A stretch of 10,817 nucleotides of DNA, from assembly GCA_945956975.1 (NCBI GenBank), contig CAMFKC010000024.1, positions 1 to 10,817 on the forward strand. The letters run 5' to 3'. The position numbers and the translations under genes were made by a program. The notes beneath the pieces are model-generated. The model did not search any database, was not told the DNA's origin, and worked only from the letters and a program-made list of their open reading frames with translations. Positions within the stretch are counted from its first letter, which is position 1; every line of letters starts with the position of its first letter. This stretch comes from an uncultured Methylocystaceae bacterium (GTDB lineage: Bacteria; Pseudomonadota; Alphaproteobacteria; Rhizobiales; Beijerinckiaceae). This document shows positions 1 to 6,597 of this stretch, piece by piece.

Positions 1-604
1 GAGCCATGCCCGACAGCCGCTCCAGCGCCTCGCGCGCTTCGGCCAGCGACCAGACATGGCGCTGCTTGAGCGTAACGCGGGACAGCGCGTGCTTCTGGCG
101 CTGGCGGGCGTAAGCCGACAGCAGATCGAAAATGGAGGCCTGCCATTGCGGCGTAGCGACCGTTTCGATTCCTTCGCCGCCGCCGCGCATCGCCATGTCG
201 CGGCCGATGCGCGCGCGGTTGACCAATTGTTCGGCGGCTGTGCGGATGGCTTCGAGCCGCCGCAGGCGATCGGCAAGCGCCGCCGCGAGATCGGCGGCGG
301 CCGGTTCGTCGGCCTTGGGCGGGGTCGGCAGCAGAAGGCGCGATTTCAGATAGGCGAGCCAGGCCGCCATCACGAGATAGTCGGCCGCCAGCTCGAGCCG
401 GACCTTGCGGGCCTCCTCGATGAATTCGAGATATTGCTCGGCCAGCGCCAGGATCGAAATATTGGCGAGGTCGACCTTCTGGCGGCGCGCGAGTTCGAGA
501 AGGAGATCGAGAGGGCCCTCAAACCCGTCGACATCGACGAGGAAAGCCTCTTCGGTCTCCCCCTTGTCGAGGGGCTCTATTTCAAATGGCAGGGCCGCCG
601 CCAT
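1..604 (-). CDS. scpA: Segregation and condensation protein A (5' part, cut by window edge)
   Basis: ScpA is the kleisin subunit of the SMC-ScpAB condensin, which compacts and segregates the chromosome. The first 201 residues are visible; the rest lies left of the window. The family core FEGPLDLLLELARR sits near residue 28, followed by KVDLANISILALAEQYLEFI and the helical stretch LAADYLVMAAWLAYLKSR, all hallmarks of the ScpA N-terminal domain that binds the SMC neck. The ATG at 604 is chosen because GGTGAG lies 8 bases upstream. A GTG three codons earlier (613) is possible; a TGA directly before it blocks further extension. The gene follows nagZ after 55 bases and is probably in the same transcript. 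In related genomes scpB and tatA often follow, but they are outside this window. Family assignment is very secure; only the exact start is open. Confidence 0.95.
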   Translation of the reverse strand, partial: MAAALPFEIEPLDKGETEEAFLVDVDGFEGPLDLLLELARRQKVDLANISILALAEQYLEFIEEARKVRLELAADYLVMAAWLAYLKSRLLLPTPPKADEPAAADLAAALADRLRRLEAIRTAAEQLVNRARIGRDMAMRGGGEGIETVATPQWQASIFDLLSAYARQRQKHALSRVTLKQRHVWSLAEAREALERLSGMA

Positions 605-622
605 GCGAATCACTCACCGCTA

Positions 623-642
623 CCGATACTTGGAAGTATGGG
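623..642. promoter_or_regulatory. Palindrome in the nagZ-scpA gap
   Basis: ATACTT (626-631), GG, AAGTAT (634-639) is a perfect 6+6 inverted repeat. It is flanked by CC (623-624) and GG (641-642), which extend the symmetry past one G/G mismatch. It is clearly AT-richer than its surroundings. It could be an operator or promoter element for scpA, or an RNA hairpin (five pairs with a TGGA loop) between the two cistrons. The symmetry is seen directly; the role is unknown. Confidence 0.4.
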
Positions 643-659
643 CGCGGAATGTGGCCCCT

Positions 660-1676
660 CTAAGCTGCGCTCGCAAGCGCGGAGGCGAGTTTCGCGCGGG
701 AGTCCACAGGATCGAACGCCAGCCGGTCTCCGGCGATGCGCGCAAGGGCCTTTTCGGCCCGCTCGAGCGCCCTGCCAGCCAGTTCCGGCGTTTCAGCGGC
801 GACGTCGGCGGCTTCCGCGAGATCTCCGTTGCAATGCAGCGCCAGGTCGACGCCCGCTGCAAACAGGGCCTTGGCGCGGTCGCGGAAAGACCCTGAGAGC
901 GCCTTCATGGAGAGGTCGTCGCTCATCAGAAGGCCGTCGAAGCCTATGAAACCTCTGATGATGTCCGTCACGACCGTCGGCGAGAGCGTGGCGGGCCGCT
1001 CGGCGTCGATCGCCTCGAACACGACATGCGCCGTCATCGCCACAGGCAGGTCGGCGTTTGCCTTGAACGGCGCGAAATCGCTGCGCTCAAGTTCCTCGCT
1101 CGAGGCTGCGACGCGCGGCAGTTCGAGATGGCTGTCGCTGCGGGCGCGGCCGTGGCCGGGGACATGCTTGAACACGGGCAAGACGCCGCCCGCCATCAGG
1201 CCTTCGGCGGCTGCGCGGCCGAGGCGGGCCACGGTTTCAGGATCCTCGCCGTAGGCGCGGTCGCCGATGATCGCGTGGCTGCCAGCCACCGGCAGGTCCA
1301 ATACCGGCAGGCAATCGATATTGACGCCGACCTCGGCGAGGTCGTGCGCGATCAGCCGCGCCGCGAGGCGCACGATCTTGACCTGCTCGACAGGATCGGT
1401 CGACGTGGCGGCGAGCCTGGCGGCGGAAGGGTAAGCCTGCCAGTGGTTTGCGGCCATTCGTTGAACGCGGCCGCCCTCCTGGTCGATCAGGACGGCGGCG
1501 TCGGCGCGGCCGGTGATCTCGCGAAAACGGCCGGTCAGGGCGCGCATCTGCTCGCGATCGAGCACGTTGCGCTTGAAGAGGATCAGGCCCCAGGGGTTGC
1601 TGTCGCGGATGAACGCCTCCTCGTCCGCGGTCAGGACCGTGGACGAGCAGCCGCAGATGAAGGCCCGGGGCGCCAT
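660..1676 (-). CDS. nagZ: Beta-N-acetylhexosaminidase (glycoside hydrolase family 3)
   Basis: NagZ removes N-acetylglucosamine from GlcNAc-anhydroMurNAc muropeptides in the cytoplasm during peptidoglycan recycling. The product has 338 residues, normal for the family, and no signal peptide. Visible family motifs are LIDQEGGRVQR (63-73), KHVPGHG (170-176), the catalytic DSH triplet of the mobile loop (D181/H183) followed by LELP, and MSDDLSM (251-257), which carries the aspartate nucleophile. The usual KHFPGHG has Val for Phe here, a mild change. The ATG at 1676 gives a standard N-terminus and lies 11 bases after the SPOR gene's stop. An in-frame start at 1736 would overlap that gene by 49 bases and add an arginine-rich stretch, so it was rejected. 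No strong Shine-Dalgarno precedes the ATG, so translation may be coupled to the upstream gene. In some bacteria NagZ products control AmpC; no ampR is visible here. Confidence 0.95.
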   Translation of the reverse strand: MAPRAFICGCSSTVLTADEEAFIRDSNPWGLILFKRNVLDREQMRALTGRFREITGRADAAVLIDQEGGRVQRMAANHWQAYPSAARLAATSTDPVEQVKIVRLAARLIAHDLAEVGVNIDCLPVLDLPVAGSHAIIGDRAYGEDPETVARLGRAAAEGLMAGGVLPVFKHVPGHGRARSDSHLELPRVAASSEELERSDFAPFKANADLPVAMTAHVVFEAIDAERPATLSPTVVTDIIRGFIGFDGLLMSDDLSMKALSGSFRDRAKALFAAGVDLALHCNGDLAEAADVAAETPELAGRALERAEKALARIAGDRLAFDPVDSRAKLASALASAA

Positions 1677-1687
1677 GTGTCTGTCCG

Positions 1688-3193
1688 TCAGCGCGCGACG
1701 AAGCAGGCGCCGCCGGCGGCCTTGACCTTGCCGCACATGGCGACCGCGCTTTCCTTGCTCAGACCGGTCACGCGGACCCGGTAGAGCGTGTCGGAGGCCT
1801 TGATGACCGACGGGCGACGGCCGCCGAGTGCGCCTGACAGCTTGCCGGCGAGGCGCGATGCGGTCTGGCGGGCCTCGGCCTCCGAGCCTGCAGAGGCGAT
1901 CTGGAGGGCGTAGCTGCCCGAGGCGACGGGCTTGGCCGTATCTTCCTCGTCCGCAGGCTCCGCAGCCGCCGCGGCCTGCTCTTCCGGTGGAGGCGCAGCG
2001 GCGACCCGCTCGGGCTTGGGCGCCGGCTTTGCTTCCGCTTTCGGCTTGGCGACCGGTTTCGGCGCGACGGCCGTGGTGGTCGCATCGGCGCGGGCAGCCG
2101 ATTTCGGCGTGGCGTTGCGCGCTGGCGCCGGCGTCGCGCGTTCCGGCGGCTTTGGCGCCGTGGGCGCCGCGGCGGCGTCTGCGCCGATGATCGACCCGTC
2201 GGCGCGAACCGAGACGGTCTTGACGCGCTTGGGCTCGGGGAAGGCCGAACGCGCCGCAGCGGGCTCGCGCTGGGGCGGCGGCGGCGGGGCGATGGCGGCC
2301 GCGGAGGTGGAGCCGGAGGGCGAAGCGGAGCCCGCTGCGCTTGTCCCGTCATCGAGGGGAATCACGCGCGGCGTACGGGCCGCCGTGGAGACGTCCATCG
2401 GCTGCTCCTCGCGGGTGACCACCTTCTTGACCGGCGGGGCCGCCGTGCGCTCCAGCATCGTGGATTCGCGGGCCGTCTTATCCGCGTTCTCGGTTTCCTT
2501 GGGCTGGATCTTGGTGGGCGCGGTCGACGCCGCGATCGTGGCGACGCCGCCGGCCTGATGCGCGCCGCCACGGAAGGCCAGCGTCGCGCCGATGGCGACG
2601 AAACCGGCGGCGATCACCGCGCCGGCGACATAGAGCGGCTTGCGCGAGCGCGGCGGACGCTGATCCGGCGCAACCGCCTCAGGCGCGAGCTCGGGCGCTT
2701 CGGCCCAATCCTCGTATTGCGCCGAGGGAACCGGCGGCTCCGGAAACGGAACGGGCGCCGCGACATGGGACGGGAAATCGGGCCGGTCGGGAAGCGTGGG
2801 CGCCTGAGGGGCGACGAACGTTTCGTCCATGCCGCCGCGAAGCAACGGACGCAGATCGGGAAAATCGGCGAAGGGCTCGACCGGCGGAGCGGCGCCATCG
2901 ACCGGCGGCGCAGCGACAGGGGGCGGCGGCGGGAAGGGCGTGGGCGCTGGCGGGAAAGGCGCAGCCGGGAACGGCGTCGGAGTCGACTGGAAGGGCGCGG
3001 CGGATGGCGCCGGAGCGGGACCGCGATTTTCCGCAAACAGGTGCGCGACGGGATCGCCCGCCTGCTGCTGGTTGAGAAGCCGGGTCAGTTCGACGAGCGG
3101 GTCTTCCGCGCGGCGCACGGATTCCGAGCCCATCAGGCGACGCTCAAATTCATCGATGTCGATCGGCTCGCGACGTTCGGGCGCTGCGCTCAT
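1688..3193 (-). CDS. SPOR-domain membrane protein
   Basis: A 501-residue bitopic membrane protein, probably acting at the septum. Its acidic cytoplasmic N-terminus (DIDEFERRLMG, 12-22) leads into a long proline/alanine/phenylalanine-rich linker (about 58-182). One transmembrane helix follows at about 187-206 after the positive PRSRK. Then comes a low-complexity Ala/Pro/Lys/Glu linker (about 210-422) and a C-terminal SPOR domain (about 425-501) opening with SYALQIASAGSEAEA. SPOR domains bind glycan strands stripped of stem peptides at division sites. Two C-terminal cysteines (in AMCGKVKAAGGACFVAR) match the pattern of alphaproteobacterial homologues and may form a disulfide. The ATG at 3193 has GAGG 7 bases upstream. 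Placement between argS and nagZ is typical of the class. It is analogous to FtsN or DedD in layout, but no specific name can be given from sequence alone. Confidence 0.9.
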   Translation of the reverse strand: MSAAPERREPIDIDEFERRLMGSESVRRAEDPLVELTRLLNQQQAGDPVAHLFAENRGPAPAPSAAPFQSTPTPFPAAPFPPAPTPFPPPPPVAAPPVDGAAPPVEPFADFPDLRPLLRGGMDETFVAPQAPTLPDRPDFPSHVAAPVPFPEPPVPSAQYEDWAEAPELAPEAVAPDQRPPRSRKPLYVAGAVIAAGFVAIGATLAFRGGAHQAGGVATIAASTAPTKIQPKETENADKTARESTMLERTAAPPVKKVVTREEQPMDVSTAARTPRVIPLDDGTSAAGSASPSGSTSAAAIAPPPPPQREPAAARSAFPEPKRVKTVSVRADGSIIGADAAAAPTAPKPPERATPAPARNATPKSAARADATTTAVAPKPVAKPKAEAKPAPKPERVAAAPPPEEQAAAAAEPADEEDTAKPVASGSYALQIASAGSEAEARQTASRLAGKLSGALGGRRPSVIKASDTLYRVRVTGLSKESAVAMCGKVKAAGGACFVAR

Positions 3194-3273
3194 TTCACCA
3201 CCTCAACGCGATCCGACGCCACGATTCGACGCGATCGCTCTTGGAAAAATCCGGGGCGGCGGGCGAAGCGGTC

Positions 3274-3291
3274 GATGCGCCCTAGCGCATC
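3274..3291 (-). terminator. Hairpin over the argS stop codon
   Basis: GATGCGC (3274-3280), CCTA, GCGCATC (3285-3291) is a perfect 7-pair stem with a 4-base loop. The argS TAG (3284-3282) sits in the loop. There is no T-run directly after it on the minus strand; the nearest, TTTTT near 3245-3249, is about 25 bases further on. It may attenuate or process the argS-SPOR transcript rather than terminate it. Confidence 0.25.
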
Positions 3292-5063
3292 TCGTCCGGA
3301 GCGCTCACTCCCAGGACCCCCAGTCCCGCGGCCAGTACGGTTGATAAAGAAAGGATCAACGCGAGCCTGGCGCAGGTCAAATCTCTCCGGTTTTCATTAA
3401 CAAAGCGTAATTCCGCAGCATCTTTTCCGCGGTTCCACTGCGCATGAAGCAGGCTGGCGAGCTCGTGCAGGTAAAACGCCAGGCGATGCGGCTCGTGGGC
3501 GGTGGCCGCCGCTTCGATAACGCGGGGGAATTGCGCCAGCATTTTGACCAGCCCGATCTCGCCCTCGTCGGTCAGGAGGCCAAGGTCCGCCGCCGCCAGC
3601 GCGGCCGGCGACAGGTCGAGGTCCGGCATCGCGGCGAGCGCCTGCCGCATCACGGATTTCACGCGGGCGTGCGCGTATTGCACATAGAAGACCGCGTTGT
3701 CCTTCGACTGTTCTATGACCTTCGCCAAATCGAATTCCAGCGGCGCGTCGTTCTTGCGGTAGAGCATCATGAAACGGACGGCGTCGACGCCGACCTCGTC
3801 CACCACTTCGCGCAGGGTGACGAAATCGCCGGAGCGCTTCGACATCTTCACCGGCTCGCCGGCGCGCATCAGCTTCACGAGCTGGCAGAGCTTCACGTCG
3901 AGCGTAACATTGCCGCCGGACAGCGCCTTCACGGCGGCGTCCATCCGCTTCACGTAGCCGCCGTGGTCGGCGCCCCAGACGTCGATCAGCGTATCGAAGC
4001 CGCCGTCGATCTTGACCTTGTGATAGGCGATGTCACTCGCAAAATAGGTGTAGCCGCCGTCGGACTTCAGAAGCGGACGGTCGACGTCGTCGCCGAATTG
4101 CGTCGAGCGGAACAGCGTCTGGTCGCGATCCTCCCAGTCGTCGGGCAGCTTGCCCTTGGGCGGCGCGAGGCGGCCGACGTAGACGAGATCCTTGCCGCGC
4201 AGATAATCGATGGCCGCCTTCACGCGATCGCCGCCTTCGCCACGCGTGAGCGAGCGCTCGGAGAAGAAGACCTCGTGCGTGATGTTGAGCGCGGCGAGGT
4301 CGGCGCGGATCATGTCCATCATCGCGTCGATGGCGAAGACGCGAACCGTCTCGAGCCACTCGGCTTCAGGCTTGTCGCGCAGGCTCTCGCCGTACTTCGC
4401 CGCGAGACCCTTGCCGACCGAGACGAGATAATCGCCGGGGTAGAGCCCGTCCGGGATCTCGCCGACGTCCTCGCCGAGCGCCTCGCGATAGCGCAGATGG
4501 GCGGAGCGCGCGAGAACGTCGACCTGCGCCCCGGCGTCGTTGATGTAATATTCGCGCGTGACGCTGTGGCCGGCGAATTCCAGCAGGCTGGCCAGCGCGT
4601 CCCCGAACACGGCGCCGCGGCCGTGGCCGACATGCATGGGTCCCGTCGGATTGGCGGACACGTATTCGACATTGATCTTCTTGGCCTTGCCCACCCTGCC
4701 CGCAGGGGCGCGGCCATAGTCGGCGCCTTCGGACAATGCGGCGCGCAGCACGGCCGAAAAGACACGCGGCTCGAGCCGGATATTGATGAAGCCGGGCCCG
4801 GCGACCTCGGCCTGCGCAACATCGGGATCTTCGGCCAGCGCGAAGGCGATCTCGGTCGCCAGCTGGCGTGGATTGCCGAAACCGGATTTTGCCTCTTTCG
4901 CGAACACCATGGCGGCATTGACCGCGAGGTCGCCGAGCGCGGCCTCGCGCGGCGGCTCGACTACGAAACGTGCGAGATCCAGGTCCGCCGGCAGGCGGTC
5001 CGCAGCAATGAAACGCTGGAGGATTGCAGCGACGCGGGCGTGGAAATCGGCGAAAATGTTCAT
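3282..5063 (-). CDS. argS: Arginyl-tRNA synthetase
   Basis: A class I aminoacyl-tRNA synthetase that charges tRNA-Arg with arginine in the cytoplasm; essential. The product has 593 residues, near the family norm. The N-terminal Add-1 domain (about 1-100) precedes the catalytic core. The signature SANPTGPMHVGHGRG (136-150) contains the HIGH-type motif as HVGH. KMSKRSGDF (406-414) is the KMSK loop, and GADHGGYVKRM (364-374) is also a core motif. The anticodon-binding domain ends with LGVLGVSAPDEM, typical of ArgRS. The ATG at 5063 starts directly at the conserved N-terminus; an in-frame start at 5198 would add 45 atypical residues and overlap the divergent gene. A weak GGGAC precedes the start. 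It leads the SPOR-nagZ-scpA block. In many relatives dgt and erpA lie upstream; here a divergent small gene does. Confidence 0.98.
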   Translation of the reverse strand: MNIFADFHARVAAILQRFIAADRLPADLDLARFVVEPPREAALGDLAVNAAMVFAKEAKSGFGNPRQLATEIAFALAEDPDVAQAEVAGPGFINIRLEPRVFSAVLRAALSEGADYGRAPAGRVGKAKKINVEYVSANPTGPMHVGHGRGAVFGDALASLLEFAGHSVTREYYINDAGAQVDVLARSAHLRYREALGEDVGEIPDGLYPGDYLVSVGKGLAAKYGESLRDKPEAEWLETVRVFAIDAMMDMIRADLAALNITHEVFFSERSLTRGEGGDRVKAAIDYLRGKDLVYVGRLAPPKGKLPDDWEDRDQTLFRSTQFGDDVDRPLLKSDGGYTYFASDIAYHKVKIDGGFDTLIDVWGADHGGYVKRMDAAVKALSGGNVTLDVKLCQLVKLMRAGEPVKMSKRSGDFVTLREVVDEVGVDAVRFMMLYRKNDAPLEFDLAKVIEQSKDNAVFYVQYAHARVKSVMRQALAAMPDLDLSPAALAAADLGLLTDEGEIGLVKMLAQFPRVIEAAATAHEPHRLAFYLHELASLLHAQWNRGKDAAELRFVNENRRDLTCARLALILSLSTVLAAGLGVLGVSAPDEMR

Positions 5064-5133
5064 GTCCCGCGCATTAAGGGATAGGGCCGCAAAAATCAAA
5101 GCTGCGGGCAATCCGCACAATGACGCCTGCCGG

Positions 5134-5151
5134 CCTTGATTTAAAGCAAGG
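5134..5151. promoter_or_regulatory. FNR/FixK-type binding site in the argS/metallopeptidase divergent region
   Basis: CCTTGATTTAAAGCAAGG is an 18-base near-perfect palindrome (16 of 18 positions symmetric). Its core, 5136-5149, is TTGA-N6-GCAA, which fits the TTG(A/C)-N6-(T/G)CAA consensus known for FixK2 and differs from the FNR consensus TTGAT-N4-ATCAA at one base. Its centre lies 40.5 bases before the metallopeptidase ATG and 79.5 before argS. A weak -10-like CATAGG lies at 5172-5177, exactly where a class II activator centred at -41.5 would place it, which puts transcription start at about 5184. The match is seen; the regulator and its effect are inferred. No fnr or fixK gene is in the window. 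Confidence 0.5.
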
Positions 5152-5182
5152 TTGCGATGCGGGCCGCCGGGCATAGGCCGCC

Positions 5183-5608
5183 ATGGCCAGACTTTCACCT
5201 GAAGCTTTGCAGCAAGCCCGCCGCGCGGCGGCCGCGCGGTATCTTGAAATCGCGGCGCGTTACACGCCGCCGGACATGACCGTCACCTACCGCAAGCGGC
5301 TGACGGGATGCGCCTGGGCCCGCAGCCGGCGCATCGCAGCGCCGCGGCCCTCCACGAGGCGCGCGCTCCACGTGTACCTTCACGAAGTCGCGCATGTCGT
5401 CCTGGAGCATTTTCACGACAGGCCGACGCACGTCCAGGAGTTCGAGGCCGAGCAATGGGCCTTTGCGGTCATGCGGGCGGAGAAGGTGCCCGTGCCTCGC
5501 GCCTCGCTGCGGCGCGCCAAGGCCTATGTCGCCTCGACCATCCTGCAGGAGGTCAGTCACACGCCCATCCATCCTCCGGCCGCGCGATTCGCGAACCTGC
5601 CGTGCTGA
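5183..5608 (+). CDS. Small HExxH metallopeptidase-like protein (ImmA/IrrE-like)
   Basis: A 141-residue soluble protein with no signal peptide or membrane helix. Its centre carries LHEVAHVVLEH (66-76), a zinc-binding HExxH motif with H67 and H71 as ligands and E68 as catalytic base. About 15 residues on, QEFEAEQWAFAVM (85-97) resembles the glutamate-bearing helix of the M78 (ImmA/IrrE) peptidases, where a glutamate such as E88 would be the third ligand. The N-terminal half is basic and includes TVTYRKRLTG and IAAPRPSTRRALHVYLHE, which I recall from small conserved hypothetical proteins of Hyphomicrobiales. M78 members cleave phage or stress repressors, but no target is encoded nearby, so the substrate is unknown. 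Only AGG (5175-5177) precedes the ATG, and transcription may start at or near it. It diverges from argS and converges on the dioxygenase gene, 4 bases between stops. The fold call is moderately secure; the function is not. Confidence 0.75.
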   Translation: MARLSPEALQQARRAAAARYLEIAARYTPPDMTVTYRKRLTGCAWARSRRIAAPRPSTRRALHVYLHEVAHVVLEHFHDRPTHVQEFEAEQWAFAVMRAEKVPVPRASLRRAKAYVASTILQEVSHTPIHPPAARFANLPC

Positions 5609-5613
5609 ACGGC
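5599..5613. terminator. Short hairpin between convergent genes
   Basis: GCCGT (5599-5603), GCTGA, ACGGC (5609-5613) forms a 5-pair stem. It spans the only gap between the metallopeptidase stop (5606-5608) and the dioxygenase stop (5613-5615). There is no T-run on either strand, so it is at best a weak bidirectional stop. Confidence 0.2.
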
Positions 5614-6506
5614 TAGAACCCGTTGATCGGCAGCTTGAGAAAGCGCTTGCCCTCACCGTCGGGCGGCGGGAGCTCGCCGGCGCGCATGTTGACCTGCAGC
5701 GACGGCAGGATCAGCTTCGGCATGTCCAGGGTCGCATCGCGGGCTTCGCGCATCTTCACGAACTCGTCCTCGCCGACGCCGTCGCGCACATGGATGTTGT
5801 GCGCGCGCTCGTCGGCGACTGTCGTTTCCCAGCGGATCTCCCGGTTGTTCGGCCCGTAGTCGTGGCACATGAACAGGCGCATCTCTCCCGGAAGCGCCAG
5901 AACGCGCCGGATCGAGCGATAGAGCGTGCGGGCGTCGCCGCCCGGAAAGTCGGCGCGCGCCGAACCGCCGTCTGGCATGAACAGCGTGTCGCCGACAAAG
6001 GCGGCGTCGCCGATCACATGGGTCATGCAGGCGGGCGTGTGACCTGGCGTGTGAATGGCGAACGCCTTCATTCCGCCGATCTCATAGATGTCGCCGTCGG
6101 CAAAAAGGCGATCGAACTGGCTGCCGTCGCGCTGGAACTCCGTGCCCTCGTTGAACACTTTCCCGAATGTGTCCTGCACGACGACAATCTTCTCGCCGAT
6201 GCCGATCTTGCCGCCGAGCTTTTGCTGAATGTAAGGCGCGGCCGACAAGTGGTCGGCATGAACGTGGGTTTCGATCAGCCATTGCAGATCGAGGCCCTCG
6301 GAACGCACGAATTCTATGATCTTGTCGGCAGATCCATAGGAAATGCGGCCGGCCGCATAGTCGAAATCCATGACGGAATCGATGATCGCGCAGGCCTTCG
6401 AACAGGGGTCGCGCACGACGTAACTGATCGTGTTGGTGTGCGAATCGAAGAACGCCGTCACCACAGGCTTGACGGAAAGGTCGACGCGGTCTGCTCGCTC
6501 GGTCAT
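5613..6506 (-). CDS. MBL-fold persulfide dioxygenase-like hydrolase (ETHE1/Blh type)
   Basis: This family oxidises glutathione persulfide (GSSH) to sulfite and glutathione with O2 and one Fe(II), detoxifying sulfide in the cytoplasm. The 297-residue product has THVHADHLSA (80-89), TPGHTPAC (153-160), VGDTLFMPDGG (171-181) and RADF (184-187). By analogy with ETHE1, H81, H156 and D173 are the iron ligands, and R-x-D-F matches the substrate loop. MCHDY (213-217) supplies the late MBL histidine. The tail (PSLQVNMRAGELPPP, then KRFLKLPIN) is the ending typical of Blh proteins of bigR operons. Unlike many Blh proteins it has no DUF442/rhodanese domain. The ATG at 6506 is fixed by an excellent GGAGGAGG 5 bases upstream; longer in-frame starts lack this and add unrelated residues. 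Its own upstream dyad suggests sulfide-responsive control. Glyoxalase II is a less likely alternative, given the RADF loop and tail. Confidence 0.88.
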   Translation of the reverse strand: MTERADRVDLSVKPVVTAFFDSHTNTISYVVRDPCSKACAIIDSVMDFDYAAGRISYGSADKIIEFVRSEGLDLQWLIETHVHADHLSAAPYIQQKLGGKIGIGEKIVVVQDTFGKVFNEGTEFQRDGSQFDRLFADGDIYEIGGMKAFAIHTPGHTPACMTHVIGDAAFVGDTLFMPDGGSARADFPGGDARTLYRSIRRVLALPGEMRLFMCHDYGPNNREIRWETTVADERAHNIHVRDGVGEDEFVKMREARDATLDMPKLILPSLQVNMRAGELPPPDGEGKRFLKLPINGF

Positions 6507-6511
6507 GGCGC

Positions 6512-6519
6512 CCTCCTCC
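6512..6519 (-). promoter_or_regulatory. Ribosome binding site of the dioxygenase gene
   Basis: On the minus strand the bases read GGAGGAGG, ending 5 bases before the ATG at 6506. This is the strongest Shine-Dalgarno noticed in the window. It decides for this start over in-frame upstream codons. Confidence 0.8.
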
Positions 6520-6544
6520 GGCACGGCGACGGTCTCTACAGGAC

Positions 6545-6564
6545 ATATACGCACAGACGAATAT
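6545..6564. promoter_or_regulatory. Candidate SqrR/BigR-type operator upstream of the dioxygenase gene
   Basis: ATATAC (6545-6550), 8 bases, GAATAT (6559-6564) is an inverted repeat with one mismatched pair (6 bases per arm). The core ATAC-N8-GAAT differs by one base from ATTC-N8-GAAT, the site I recall for the persulfide-sensing repressor SqrR of Rhodobacter capsulatus, a BigR relative. It lies 38 to 58 bases before the dioxygenase start, in an AT-rich island. The 91-base region also holds TTGGAC and TTGATA on the minus strand as possible -35 elements, but no well-spaced -10 is convincing. The repeat is seen; the regulator is inferred, and no bigR/sqrR gene is in the window. Confidence 0.45.
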
Positions 6565-6597
6565 ATCAAGTCCAATGCCGCGCGACGCTTGGGCCGC

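Noticed and set aside
2580..3060. Proline/alanine-rich coding repeats that might look like a mobile or inserted element
   Set aside because: They are the in-frame low-complexity linker of the SPOR protein, normal for this architecture.
3206..3236. Short direct repeats (ACGCGATC twice; CGATCCGACGC/CGATTCGACGC) upstream of the SPOR gene
   Set aside because: Short, made of common GC words, with no matching consensus or promoter context.
3444..5084. A 546-codon plus-strand open frame antisense to argS
   Set aside because: It is the complement of a well-supported argS, has low-complexity Arg/Ala/Asp-rich content, and shows no family motif. Long antisense frames are expected with strong G/C third-position bias.
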